The position numbers and the translations under genes are program-made. Below the pieces are notes generated by a model. The model was not told the origin of the DNA. It searched no databases and saw only the letters and a list, made by a program, of their open reading frames with translations. Positions 40,504 through 49,687 of a stretch of 64,000 nt of DNA are shown here, in pieces. The DNA lies in contig JAVJPW010000006.1 of NCBI GenBank assembly GCA_040217575.1, positions 1,178,001-1,242,000 on the forward strand. Direction: 5' to 3'. The DNA comes from Pacificispira sp040217575 (GTDB lineage Bacteria > Pseudomonadota > Alphaproteobacteria > UBA8366 > Aestuariispiraceae). Each line of letters starts with the position of its first letter. Position 1 is the stretch's first letter.

Positions 40504-41889
40504 ATGTCGACCTTGTTGGACCATCTGGTTGCCGATCTGACGCGGATATCCGACCGACGCCTGTTCGGGCGAGTTGCCGCGGTACAGGGCATGCTGGTCG
40601 AAATCGAAGGGGTCGAAGGGCATCTGTCCATCGGGGACCGCTGTCTTTTGAAGGGTCGGCGGGAAAGAAATGTCCCGTGTGAGGTGATTGGTTTTCGCGA
40701 CCGCCGGGCGCTGGCCATGCCCTATGGCGCGCTGGACGGCATTGCGCTGGGGACGCGTGCGGAACTTCTTCATACCGAACCCGTTATCCGCCCGACTCCG
40801 GAATGGCTGGGCCGCGTCGTGAATGCATTCGGAGAACCGGTCGATGGCGGCGGTCCGCTTGCGTTGGGCGATGTCGCCTATCCGATCCGTAACCCACCGC
40901 CGTCGGCCCATATGCGGACCCGCATCGGTGCGAAGATCGACCTGGGGGTGCGCTGCCTGAACACGTTTACCACCTGTTGCCGCGGTCAGCGGATGGGCAT
41001 CTTTGCCGGTTCCGGCGTGGGAAAGTCCGTCCTGATGGCGATGATGGCCCGCTTTTCGGAGGCTGAGGTGATCGTCATCGGCCTGATCGGCGAACGCGGC
41101 CGGGAGGTACAGGAATTCATTCAGGACGAACTGGGACCAGAGGGGCTGGCCCGCAGCGTCGTCGTCGTCGCCACGTCCGACGAATCCGCGCTGATGCGGC
41201 GGGAAGCGGCCCATGTCACACTGACCGTCGCGGAATATTTCCGGGATCAGGGCAAGGACGTGCTCTGCCTTATGGACAGCGTCACCCGGTTTGCCATGGC
41301 ACAGCGGGAAATCGGGCTCAGCGCCGGGGAACCGCCGGCGACGAAGGGTTATACACCGACCGTCTTTGCCGAACTGCCGCGTCTTCTGGAACGGGCGGGG
41401 CCGGGCGTTGCGGAAGGGTCGATCACCGGCCTGTTCACCGTGCTGGTCGAAGGGGACGATCATAACGAGCCGATTTCCGACGCCGTGCGCGGGATCCTGG
41501 ACGGGCATATCGTGCTGGATCGAACGATTGCGCACCGGAACCGTTACCCGGCGGTGAACATCCTGCGGTCCGTTTCCCGGACCATGCCGGACTGCAACAC
41601 CGATGTGGAAACCTTCCTGGTGAACCGGGCGCGCCAGTTGCTTGCCTCCTATGACGACATGGCGGAACTGATCCGCCTGGGCGCCTATCGCAAAGGGTCG
41701 GACCCGCTGGTGGATGAGGCGATTTCCTTCAACCAACCGCTGGAAGGCTTCATCGGCCAGGGCAAGAACGAACACACCACCCTGGCGCAGGGGTACAATG
41801 ACCTAGCTGAGGTCCTGGGCTATGACATGCGCGAGCTGGCGGCGCAAAGCGCGGCCAAAAGCGCGAACGCCGATGAGGCTTCTGCCTGA
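40504..41889 (+). CDS. fliI: Flagellar export ATPase FliI
   Basis: ATPase of the flagellar type III export apparatus. Seen: 461 residues, Walker A GSGVGKS (169-176), Walker B near DVLCLMDSVTRFAMAQREIGLS, GEPPATKGYTPTVFAELPRLLERAG, and an F1-type beta fold throughout. ATG 40504 gives MSTLLDHLVADL. It is coupled to fliJ, whose ATG shares a base with its stop (TGATG). The rest of the flagellar genes lie outside the window. Confidence 0.97.
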   Translation: MSTLLDHLVADLTRISDRRLFGRVAAVQGMLVEIEGVEGHLSIGDRCLLKGRRERNVPCEVIGFRDRRALAMPYGALDGIALGTRAELLHTEPVIRPTPEWLGRVVNAFGEPVDGGGPLALGDVAYPIRNPPPSAHMRTRIGAKIDLGVRCLNTFTTCCRGQRMGIFAGSGVGKSVLMAMMARFSEAEVIVIGLIGERGREVQEFIQDELGPEGLARSVVVVATSDESALMRREAAHVTLTVAEYFRDQGKDVLCLMDSVTRFAMAQREIGLSAGEPPATKGYTPTVFAELPRLLERAGPGVAEGSITGLFTVLVEGDDHNEPISDAVRGILDGHIVLDRTIAHRNRYPAVNILRSVSRTMPDCNTDVETFLVNRARQLLASYDDMAELIRLGAYRKGSDPLVDEAISFNQPLEGFIGQGKNEHTTLAQGYNDLAEVLGYDMRELAAQSAAKSANADEASA

Positions 41890-42308
41890 TGGCGCGTGAT
41901 ACGATGCAGACCCTGATCCGCCTTGCGGGGAGCGAGGTCGACACCGCGCGTCAGGAGCTGCAGAAGGTTCTGGCGCGCGAAGACCAGTTGAATGCCGATC
42001 TTGCCGCCCTGGCGGATGAGATTGCCCGCGAAAGCGACCTTGCCCGCAAACAGGCGGACATGGCGGGCGATTTCGGCGTCTATATGGTGCGCGCCAAGCG
42101 GCGGCGCGAAATCCTGCATCGTAACCTGCAGGACCTTCAGCCGGAAATCGAAGCCGCCCGGGACAAGCTGGCCGAAGCCTTTGCCAATCAGAAGAAATAC
42201 GAAATCGCAAAGGACAATCGCGACACCGCCGAACTGGCCGACCGGAACCATAAGGAAACCCAGGAACTGGACGAACTCGGGTTGAACAAGCACCGGCGGG
42301 GCGGTTGA
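41889..42308 (+). CDS. fliJ: Flagellar export protein FliJ
   Basis: 139-residue coiled-coil protein that links FliI to the export gate FlhA and resembles the gamma subunit of F1. Seen: almost wholly helical, charged heptads (RQELQKVLAREDQLNADLAALADEIARESD and following), ending in a polar KHRRGG tail. Sequence is weakly conserved in this family, so position directly after fliI with a 1-base overlap is the main support. Confidence 0.9.
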   Translation: MARDTMQTLIRLAGSEVDTARQELQKVLAREDQLNADLAALADEIARESDLARKQADMAGDFGVYMVRAKRRREILHRNLQDLQPEIEAARDKLAEAFANQKKYEIAKDNRDTAELADRNHKETQELDELGLNKHRRGG

Positions 42309-42380
42309 CACGACGCGAATTTCCGTCGATCAGCGTTAGGTAGTTTAAGTCTTTCAGCCAATGGATGGGGAGGATTCACA

Positions 42381-42737
42381 ATGCCACTGAAACGGATCGG
42401 GGTCGGCCCGCGCATGTCGAAGGTCGTGATCAATGGAAACAATGTCCATCTGTGCGGCCTTGTGGCCCGGGACGCCGACGGCAAATCGGTCGCGGATCAG
42501 ACAGCGGACATCCTGGAACAGATCGACGGTTTCCTGGCGGAAGCCGGGTCCGACAAGACGAAGATCGTCAAGGCGATGATCTGGCTGACCGACATGGCGA
42601 CCTGGCCGGAAATGAACACGGTCTGGGACGCGTGGGTCGACCCGGAACAGACGCCGGTCCGCGCCGCGGTTCATTCCCCGCAGCTTGCCGGCCCCCAGTT
42701 CACCGTCGAAATCATGGTCGATGCGGTGATCGACTAA
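42381..42737 (+). CDS. RidA family protein (YjgF/YER057c/UK114)
   Basis: Deaminase of reactive enamine/imine intermediates, 118 residues, forms trimers. Seen: the family layout with KVVINGNNVHLCGLV at the start, QTADILEQIDGFLAEAGSDKTKIVKAMIWLTDM and NTVWDAWVDPEQTPVRAAVHSPQLAGPQFTVEIMV near the end. R104 in canonical RidA is the substrate-carboxylate ligand; here the equivalent is in PVRAAVHS. GGGGAGGA precedes the ATG at good distance. Its stop overlaps by 4 bases that of the convergent dimethylglycine dehydrogenase, and it may handle imines from that oxidation. Confidence 0.9.
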   Translation: MPLKRIGVGPRMSKVVINGNNVHLCGLVARDADGKSVADQTADILEQIDGFLAEAGSDKTKIVKAMIWLTDMATWPEMNTVWDAWVDPEQTPVRAAVHSPQLAGPQFTVEIMVDAVID

Positions 42738-45202
42738 ACCTTCACCCGTTCCGCCTTGGGATCATACAGCGCCGATAGTTGCACCGTTGCGGGATACCTC
42801 TCCCAGGCGATTTCGATTTCGTAAGACCCCGCGTCGATCCAGTCCTTCGTCGCCTTGCCGCCGTCTTCGGCGGGGCAGGTGATGTAGCCCATGCCGATGG
42901 ATTTGCCGATGCGGTGACCCCAGGCGCCGGACGTGATGGCGCCGACGCGCTTGCCTTCGCGCCAGATCGGTTCTTCATGGAACATCATCGGCGTGTCGTC
43001 GTCGTCCCGGTGCAATGCCACCTGAACCATGCGTTTTGCGGGGATGCCCGCTTCCTTCTGTTTCAGCACGGCGTCGCGGCCGATGAAGTCGGGCTTGTCC
43101 CATTCAACGGCGAAGCCCAGGCCCGCTTCGACCGGCGTGTCTTCTTCGGCGATGTCGTGGCCCCAGTGGCGGAACCCTTTTTCCGACCGGCAGGAGGACA
43201 TGGCGAAATAGCCGGCGTGGGTCAGACCATGGTCGGCCCCGACCGCGGTCAGCGTGTCATAAACGTGCTGGCAGAATTCGGCTGGCATATAGACCTCCCA
43301 CCCCAACTCCCCGACATAGGTCAGGCGTCCCGCCATGACCTTTGCATAGCCGATTTCAAGTTCCTGCATTGTGCCGAAGGGGTGGGCTTCGTTGGACAGG
43401 TCCGCGCCCGTCGCCGCCTGAAGCAGGGCGCGGCTGTTCGGGCCCATGATGCCGAACATCGGCATGCCGCTGGTGATGTCGGTCACGATGCAATGCGCAT
43501 CGTCGGGAATGTGTTTCTTCAGCCAGGCGAAGTCGCGCACCTGACCGCCGCCGGCGGTGACGACCAGATAGGCGGTTTCAGACAGGCGCGTGACCGTCAG
43601 GTCCGCTTCGATCCCGCCGCGGTCGTTCAGCCATTGGGTATAGACCATCCGGCCCGCGGGCACGTCGACATTCCCGGCGCAGATGCGGTTCAGAACGCGG
43701 CAGGCATCGCGCCCTTCGACCCGGAATTTGGGGAAGCTGGACTGGTCGTACAGGGCCACGGCGTCGCGCGTCGCCCGGCATTCCGCACCCACATTGTCGA
43801 ACCAGTTCGGCCGGCCATAGGAATAGTCGAAGACGCGGTTCTGGCCCTCGTCGGCAAAGAACATCGGGCGTTCCCAGCCGGCGGTTTCGCCCCAGACGGC
43901 GCGGACCGCGTCCAGCCGGTCGTGGATCGGCGTGCGCCGTGCGCCACGGGCCGTTTCTTGCTGGTAGTTCGGCCAGTGCATGGCATAGAGCTGACCCAGC
44001 ACCTCGGTCGTGCGGTCGCGCAGATAGTTCTTGTTGTTCTGGAACGTCGCCATGCGGCGCACGTCCACGTCCGCCAGGTCCATCGGCGGGCAGCGGTCGC
44101 GGATCCAGTCCGCCAGAACCTTGCCCACACCGCCGGACGACTGAATGCCGATGGAATTGAACCCGCAGGCGCAGAACAGGTCCTTCACCTCCGGCGTTTC
44201 GCCCATCAGATAGCGGTCATCGGGGGTGAAACTTTCCGGGCCGTTGAAGAAAAGCGCGATGCCCGCTTCCTGCAGGATCGGCAGGCGTTCCATCGCGAAT
44301 TCCAGGACCGGCTCGAAATGGTCGATGTCTTCGGGCAGGCTTTCGAACTCGAAATCTTCCGGTATGCCGTTCATGCCCCAGGGCTTGGCCCCCGGTTCGA
44401 ACGCGCCCAGAAGGATCTTGCCCGCGTCTTCCTTGTAATAGGCGTATTCGTCCATGACGCGCAGGACCGGCAGATCCTTTGGAATGCCGTCCAGCGGTTC
44501 GGTCACGATATAGAAATGTTCGGCTGCGTGCAGCGGCAGGTTGACGCCGACCGATGCGCCCAGGTCGCGCGACCACATGCCGCCCGCGATGACGACCGTT
44601 TTTGCGCGAATTTCGCCCTTGTCCGTCATGACGCCGACGGCGCGGCCGCCTTCGACCAGGATCTGCGTAACCTTCGTATCCTCGAAGATCTTGGCGCCGC
44701 CCATTCGCGCACCCTTGGCAAAGGCCTGGGTCGTGTCGATCGGGTTGGCCTGGCCGTCGGCCGGTAGGTGCGCCCCACCGACCAGGTCGTCCACATGTAA
44801 AAGCGGATACAGTTCCTTCAGTTCGCCCGGCGTCAGCATGGTGCATTCCAGGCCGAAGCTCATCGCCATGGAGGCCATGCGCTTGATTTCTTCCATCCGC
44901 GCGTCCGTCTTTGCGGTGTGCAGCGACCCGTTCCGTTTAAACCCGGTGGATTGGCCCGTCTCCTCCTCCAGTGCGAAAAGAAGGTCGGCGGTGTATTTCG
45001 CCAGGTTGGTCATGTTGCGGTTGGGGCGAAGCTGCCCGATCAGGCCCGCGGCGTGCCAGGTGGTGCCGCTGGTCAGCTTCTTTCGTTCGCATAAGACAAC
45101 GTCGTTCATGCCGATCTTTGTCAGGTGATAGGCAATCGAACAGCCGGCGACGCCGCCACCAACGATCACGGTTTCAGCCTGGGACGGGAATGCGGGGGCC
45201 AT
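42734..45202 (-). CDS. Dimethylglycine/sarcosine dehydrogenase-type FAD and folate enzyme
   Basis: Oxidative N-demethylase of 822 residues made of an N-terminal DAO-type FAD domain and a C-terminal GcvT (aminomethyltransferase) half. Seen: the ADP-binding VIVGGGVAGCSIAYHL (about 12-27), the flavin-linking region TTWHAAGLIGQLRPN (His near 51), then the GcvT signature SFPKFRVEGRDACRVLNRIC and the C-terminal GCV_T_C domain (TSGAWGHRIGKSIGMGYI). The two domains funnel formaldehyde to tetrahydrofolate. Start ATG 45202 has AGGCAGG upstream. Substrate may be dimethylglycine, sarcosine or a related N-methyl compound. Confidence 0.88.
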   Translation of the reverse strand: MAPAFPSQAETVIVGGGVAGCSIAYHLTKIGMNDVVLCERKKLTSGTTWHAAGLIGQLRPNRNMTNLAKYTADLLFALEEETGQSTGFKRNGSLHTAKTDARMEEIKRMASMAMSFGLECTMLTPGELKELYPLLHVDDLVGGAHLPADGQANPIDTTQAFAKGARMGGAKIFEDTKVTQILVEGGRAVGVMTDKGEIRAKTVVIAGGMWSRDLGASVGVNLPLHAAEHFYIVTEPLDGIPKDLPVLRVMDEYAYYKEDAGKILLGAFEPGAKPWGMNGIPEDFEFESLPEDIDHFEPVLEFAMERLPILQEAGIALFFNGPESFTPDDRYLMGETPEVKDLFCACGFNSIGIQSSGGVGKVLADWIRDRCPPMDLADVDVRRMATFQNNKNYLRDRTTEVLGQLYAMHWPNYQQETARGARRTPIHDRLDAVRAVWGETAGWERPMFFADEGQNRVFDYSYGRPNWFDNVGAECRATRDAVALYDQSSFPKFRVEGRDACRVLNRICAGNVDVPAGRMVYTQWLNDRGGIEADLTVTRLSETAYLVVTAGGGQVRDFAWLKKHIPDDAHCIVTDITSGMPMFGIMGPNSRALLQAATGADLSNEAHPFGTMQELEIGYAKVMAGRLTYVGELGWEVYMPAEFCQHVYDTLTAVGADHGLTHAGYFAMSSCRSEKGFRHWGHDIAEEDTPVEAGLGFAVEWDKPDFIGRDAVLKQKEAGIPAKRMVQVALHRDDDDTPMMFHEEPIWREGKRVGAITSGAWGHRIGKSIGMGYITCPAEDGGKATKDWIDAGSYEIEIAWERYPATVQLSALYDPKAERVKV

Positions 45203-45215
45203 GGTCTACCTGCCT

Positions 45216-45232
45216 CATGTCTGACATGTCTG
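45216..45232. repeat. Tandem 8-mer before the demethylase gene
   Basis: CATGTCTG occurs twice with a one-base spacer (45216-45223, 45225-45232), 14-30 bases before the ATG at 45202. It may be part of the promoter or leader; nothing further supports a site. Confidence 0.3.
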
Positions 45233-45328
45233 TGGGTGCGCAGTGCGGAAAGCTTCGCGCGGCCCAAAGACTAAGGCAAGTGAACCAAAGGAGCAGGGGG
45301 GAAAATTCTGATCCGCGGTTGAGTTCAG

Positions 45329-45841
45329 CTAACCAAGCCTGTCGGCAAGGCGGCGGCAGCACAGGTCAAACCCGTCCAGATCCAGGAACGGGTCGGTCCC
45401 GTCATGGATGATGATTTCAAGTCCGTTCGCGTGGACCGCGCCGTCCAGCATCAGATTGTCCACCATGCCGAACCGTTCGACCGTCAGCGTGTCCAGACCG
45501 GTGCTTCGGTCGGTGAAGGGGCGCGGGTCGTTGGTATAGGCCGCGACGGGTTTTCCCAGTCCCGACATGAAGCCGACTTCATAGGCCGTGCCGGGGTCAC
45601 AGGACGGCCCGCGAAAGGGCGTTATGTTCGCGATTGCCGCGTCGCAGCCGCGCATCAGGTCCGCATTCGCCTGAAAGATGGCAATACCCTGTTCGAAGGG
45701 CGACAGACCGTCGAAGGAAAGGTCGTTGTCCAGCGGATATACGCCTGTCAGGCCGTATTTTGAACAGATCGCCTTCTTGCGCATGCCAAGCCGGGCGGCA
45801 TCCGCGTGAAAGACATCAGGACCGGCCAGATAGACCCGCAT
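45329..45841 (-). CDS. Nucleoside 2-deoxyribosyltransferase-like protein
   Basis: About 170 residues of the nucleoside 2-deoxyribosyltransferase family, which moves deoxyribose between bases or hydrolyses modified nucleotides. Seen: VYLAGPDVFH at the start, FQANADLMRGCDAAIANITPFRGPSCDPGTAYEVGFMSGLGKPV containing the catalytic Glu in AYEVGF, and a short C-terminus. ATG 45841 lies 4 bases after the cysQ stop, so it ends the coxL-cysQ group. Longer upstream reading into cysQ is rejected. Confidence 0.87.
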   Translation of the reverse strand: MRVYLAGPDVFHADAARLGMRKKAICSKYGLTGVYPLDNDLSFDGLSPFEQGIAIFQANADLMRGCDAAIANITPFRGPSCDPGTAYEVGFMSGLGKPVAAYTNDPRPFTDRSTGLDTLTVERFGMVDNLMLDGAVHANGLEIIIHDGTDPFLDLDGFDLCCRRLADRLG

Positions 45842-45845
45842 GACG

Positions 45846-46631
45846 TTACGGACGCAGGCCGCCCCAGGCGACGAAATGCGGGTTTTCGAACACCGCATTC
45901 TTGGCATAGCCGAACGGCCCGCCATCTGCGGTCGTCACCATGCCGCCCGCAGCCGCCAGTACGGCATGGCCGGCGGCGACATCCCATTCCATGGTCCGGC
46001 CCAGGCGGGGATAGACGTCGGCTTCCCCTTCCGCGACCAGACAGAATTTCAGGGAGCTGCCGGCGGATTTGATGTCTGCGACCTTGCGACCGTCCAGGAA
46101 TTTTTCCATTTCCGCCGGGTCGCCATGGCTGCGGCTTCCGACGACCGTCAGCCCTTCCATCGGCGGGGGGCGAACGCCGATCGCGACCTTGTCGCCATCG
46201 CCGACCTGCTTCATCGCGCCATGGCCCACGATCCCGGAATAAAGCGTATCCTTCGCCGGCAGATAGACCACGCCCATGACCGGCGCGCGGTCTTCGATCA
46301 GCGCGATGTTGACCGTGAACTCGCCATTGCGTTTCAGGAATTCCTTGGTCCCGTCCAGTGGGTCGACCAGCCAGAAGGACCCGGTGCCGACGTCGGGAAT
46401 GTTGCCTGCCGCCGCCGATTCTTCCGCCACGACGGGAATGTCCGGATGCAGTTCCGCCAGCGCCTTCAGGATGATCGCCTCCGCCGCCTCATCCGCGTCA
46501 GTGACGGGGGATGCATCGTCCTTGGCCCGCGCCTCGAAATCCGTTTCATAGATTTCCATGATCTTTGCACCGGCGGCGCGTGCGGCGGCTTCAATCCCGG
46601 TGATAGCAATCCCCATGTGAATGACGGTCAT
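45846..46631 (-). CDS. cysQ: 3'(2'),5'-bisphosphate nucleotidase CysQ
   Basis: Inositol-monophosphatase-type enzyme that removes the 3' phosphate from PAP/PAPS. Seen: 261 residues with ARAKDDASPVTDADEAAE (metal site I), VVAEES, FWLVDPLDGTKEFLKRNGEFTVNIAL (metal site DPLDGT), GSRSHGDP and MEWDVAAGHAVLAAAGG with the third Asp. ATG 46631 with an alternative five codons in. It sits 11 bases downstream of the CoxL-type gene. Sulfur assimilation partners are not in the window. Confidence 0.95.
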   Translation of the reverse strand: MTVIHMGIAITGIEAAARAAGAKIMEIYETDFEARAKDDASPVTDADEAAEAIILKALAELHPDIPVVAEESAAAGNIPDVGTGSFWLVDPLDGTKEFLKRNGEFTVNIALIEDRAPVMGVVYLPAKDTLYSGIVGHGAMKQVGDGDKVAIGVRPPPMEGLTVVGSRSHGDPAEMEKFLDGRKVADIKSAGSSLKFCLVAEGEADVYPRLGRTMEWDVAAGHAVLAAAGGMVTTADGGPFGYAKNAVFENPHFVAWGGLRP

Positions 46632-46642
46632 ATTCTGCGTCC

Positions 46643-49009
46643 CTATTCCGCGGCCTGCGCCGGTTTTGCGGCGTGCAGGATTTCCCAGATTTTCCGTTGC
46701 GTTGCGGGCATATCCACATGACGCACGCCCAGATGTTTCAGCGCATCGACGATGGCGTTGATGGACGCCGGCGGCGCGCCGATGGCGCCTGCTTCACCCG
46801 CGCCCTTGATGCCCAGCGGGTTGGTGGTCGACGGAATGTCATCGATGGCGGTGAAGTCGATGTCGGGCATATTGTCCGCGCGCGGCATGGTATAGTCCAT
46901 GAAGGAACCCGATACGAGCTGGGCGCTGTCCGGGTCATAGACCGTTTCTTCCCACAATGCCTGGCCCAATCCCTGCGCAATCCCACCATGGACCTGTCCG
47001 GCCAGCATCAGCGGGTTCACGATGGTGCCGAAATCATCCACCACGACATATTTGTCGATGGTCAGTTCCGCCGTTTCCTGGTCGATTTCAACCTCACAGA
47101 TGTGACAGCCGTTCGGATATGTCTGAACTTCCGCCTTGTGCTGCAGGGTCGTATCCAGCCCGCTTTCGATGCCCGGTTCCATGCCGGGCGGCAGGCGCGT
47201 CGGGTCGGCCGCGGCCTGTGCCACATCCTCGAACGTCACGCCCCGGTCCGTTCCGACAACGTCGAAACGCCCGTCGGCATAGCCGATGTCCTCCACCGAT
47301 GTTTCCAGCAACCCCGCGGCAATCGTCTTTGCCTTGTCCAGCACCTGGTCGGCCGTGCGGCTGACGCCGACCCCGCCTTCTGGGATCGACCGCGACCCGC
47401 CGGTCCCCGCGCCCCGTGCGATGCTGTCCGTATCGCCCTGCAGAACCGTGATCCGGTCCAGTGGCAGTTCCAGGCGTTGTGACGTGATTTGTTGATAGGC
47501 CGTGATATGGCCCTGGCCGTTGTCCTGCGTCCCGATGCGCACGGTGACATGACCGGTTTCATCGACCCGCATGTCGATTTCTTCACCGGGGCCCGCGCCG
47601 CAGCATTCGATGTAGAAGGCCATGCCCCAGCCGCGCAACTTGCCGCGGGCCGCACTTTCGGCCTTTCGCGCGGCAAATCCGGCATGGTCGGCACGTTCCA
47701 GCGCAATGTCCGTCAGCCGTGGGAAATCGCCCACATCGTAAACCGGTCCGATCGGCGTTTGATAGGGCATCTGATCCGGCAGAATATAGTTGCGCCGGCG
47801 TAGTTCGATCGGGTCGATCCCCAGATCCTGCGCCGCCTTGTCCACCAGGCGTTCCAGAAGATAGGCCGCTTCCGGCCGGCCCGCGCCGCGATAGGCATCG
47901 ACCGGGGTCGTGTTGGTGTAGACCCCGAAGACACGCAGGTGAAATGCCGGCAGCTGATAGACGCCGCAGAACATCTTTGCCCCGGCGGATGTCGGGATAT
48001 AGGCCGCGAACCCGTCGATATAGGCACCCATGGCGGCCTTCGTTTCGACGCGAAGCGCGGTCATGCGATAGTCGGAATCCAGACCCAGCGTGATGTTGCT
48101 GACATGGTCGCGACCATGCTTGTCTGTCGTGAACGCATCATAGGACCGGTCGCCCACCCATTTGACGGGCCGCCCGATCCGCTTCGCACAGAACAGGGTA
48201 CAGACCTGTTCGGGGTAGGTATAGATCTTCATCCCGAACCCGCCGCCGACATTGCCGGTGATCACACGGACCCGGTCCATGTCGACACCGAATATGGTGT
48301 TTGCCAGATTGCGGCGCAGGGAATGAACGCCCTGGGTGCCGGTATGGATGACATATCGACCGGTTTCGTCGTCCCCCTCATAGGCGGCAAGGGCGGACCG
48401 GGTTTCCATCGAATTCACGACGACCCGGTTGTTGATCAGTTTCAGGCGGACGGTATGTGCCGCCCCCGCAAGGCCGTCATCAACGGCCGACTGATCCCCG
48501 AAATCCCAGGTAAAGGCGCGGTTGTTCGGAACATCGTCATGGACCAGCGGTGTCCCGTCCGCATCCGCCAGGTCGGTGTCCGCATTCGCCGGCAGGTCCG
48601 CATAGTCGACCATCACCGCTTCTGCCGCGTCGCGGGCCTGATCCAGCGTTTCGGCGACGACGAACGCCACAGGGTCGCCGACATGGCGCACCTTGTCCGT
48701 CGCCAGCGCCTTGTGCGGGGGCGCCTTCATATCGGACCCGTCCGTCTGCTGGATCGGCACATTGACGGGCAGGGGACCGACCCCTGCCGCGTCCAGATCG
48801 GCGCCGGTGATTACGTCCAGAACGCCCGGCATCGCCTTTGCGTCGTCGGTATCGATCGACAGGATGGTCGCGTGTGCATGGGGCGACCGTACGGCCACGC
48901 CGTAGGTCTGGTTCGGCCACGTCAGGTCGGACGTGTATTGCCCGCGCCCGGTCAACAGCGTCGGATCTTCCGTCCGTCTGACGGCCTGCCCGATCCCGAA
49001 TTTTGCCAT
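46643..49009 (-). CDS. Molybdopterin-binding large subunit, CoxL form II / xanthine dehydrogenase family
   Basis: Molybdenum hydroxylase large subunit, about 788 residues. Seen: the N-terminal a/b hammerhead (GRGQYTSDLTWPNQTYGVAVRSPHAHA), GNVGGGFGMK, the active-site loop DAYRGAGRPEAAYLLERLVD and late GGIAQGLGQALWEE and GAGEAGAIGAPPAS with the catalytic Glu. AYRGAGR is the motif of form II CoxL-like proteins; form I (true CO dehydrogenase) has AYxCSFR, so CO oxidation is doubtful. The FAD and iron-sulfur subunits (CoxM, CoxS) are not adjacent. Start ATG 49009, GGGGAA upstream. Confidence 0.88.
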   Translation of the reverse strand: MAKFGIGQAVRRTEDPTLLTGRGQYTSDLTWPNQTYGVAVRSPHAHATILSIDTDDAKAMPGVLDVITGADLDAAGVGPLPVNVPIQQTDGSDMKAPPHKALATDKVRHVGDPVAFVVAETLDQARDAAEAVMVDYADLPANADTDLADADGTPLVHDDVPNNRAFTWDFGDQSAVDDGLAGAAHTVRLKLINNRVVVNSMETRSALAAYEGDDETGRYVIHTGTQGVHSLRRNLANTIFGVDMDRVRVITGNVGGGFGMKIYTYPEQVCTLFCAKRIGRPVKWVGDRSYDAFTTDKHGRDHVSNITLGLDSDYRMTALRVETKAAMGAYIDGFAAYIPTSAGAKMFCGVYQLPAFHLRVFGVYTNTTPVDAYRGAGRPEAAYLLERLVDKAAQDLGIDPIELRRRNYILPDQMPYQTPIGPVYDVGDFPRLTDIALERADHAGFAARKAESAARGKLRGWGMAFYIECCGAGPGEEIDMRVDETGHVTVRIGTQDNGQGHITAYQQITSQRLELPLDRITVLQGDTDSIARGAGTGGSRSIPEGGVGVSRTADQVLDKAKTIAAGLLETSVEDIGYADGRFDVVGTDRGVTFEDVAQAAADPTRLPPGMEPGIESGLDTTLQHKAEVQTYPNGCHICEVEIDQETAELTIDKYVVVDDFGTIVNPLMLAGQVHGGIAQGLGQALWEETVYDPDSAQLVSGSFMDYTMPRADNMPDIDFTAIDDIPSTTNPLGIKGAGEAGAIGAPPASINAIVDALKHLGVRHVDMPATQRKIWEILHAAKPAQAAE

Positions 49010-49101
49010 GATATTCCCCGTGATTTGAATGCGCGCACTGGCGGGATCATAGGGCGGTGCGCCCATGGGTCAATCGACGCGGCGGCACAAGTTTCATGCC
49101 G

Positions 49102-49677
49102 TTATCCGACTTTGACCACACGGTAGCGAAAGGCGGTGAAATCCGGCGACCAGTGATTGGGCGCCAACCCCGCCTTCTGTTTCAGACGGGCCAGAAACTG
49201 GACCGGGTCGGGGATCTGTTCCCACACCTGCGGCAGAAAGGTCGACCGCTTCCCCTTGTCCTGGATGATCAGGCCGTCCACCCCCGGTTTCAACTGGGAC
49301 AGAAGGTCCGCCTCCCCGGTGAACAGCATCTGGCGCGGTTCGCTCAGAAGGGAGATGGACCAGCTGATGCGCGGCATTTCCTCGCGCGTCAGCGGGGGAA
49401 ACCGAGGGTCCTTGAACCCCGCGCGGTATGCGTTTTCCACCAGATCCTGAATCAACGGGCGGTGCGCTTGAAGCGATCCGATGCAGCCGCGCAGCTTATG
49501 GTCCTTTTCGATGGTGATGAAGGTCGCGCCGTTTTCCCGCAGTTCCGGGGGGAATGTGTCCAGGCTGACCGCCGGGGCGGCGCCTTTGACCAGACTGTGG
49601 GCAAGTGTGCGTTTCACCAGATCCAGCATCATGTCGCCATGACGCTCTGCAATCTGTTCGGCCGTCAATTGGCTCAT
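49102..49677 (-). CDS. amrA: AmmeMemoRadiSam system protein A (AMMECR1 domain)
   Basis: 191 residues homologous to human AMMECR1, one of three proteins always seen together in the AmmeMemoRadiSam set. Seen: SLDTFPPELRENGATFITIEKDHKLRGCIGSLQAHRPLIQDLVENAY, containing the conserved LRGCIG motif, and FKDPRFPPLTREE. Function is not known in bacteria. ATG 49677 follows 10 bases after the stop of the MEMO1 gene. The longer frame to 49914 extends into that gene and is rejected. Confidence 0.93.
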   Translation of the reverse strand: MSQLTAEQIAERHGDMMLDLVKRTLAHSLVKGAAPAVSLDTFPPELRENGATFITIEKDHKLRGCIGSLQAHRPLIQDLVENAYRAGFKDPRFPPLTREEMPRISWSISLLSEPRQMLFTGEADLLSQLKPGVDGLIIQDKGKRSTFLPQVWEQIPDPVQFLARLKQKAGLAPNHWSPDFTAFRYRVVKVG

Positions 49678-49687
49678 GGCCCGATAC

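Noticed and set aside
42779..44767. Plus-strand frame of 662 codons opposite the dimethylglycine dehydrogenase-type gene
   Set aside because: Antisense shadow; the minus-strand protein has complete FAD and GcvT domains.
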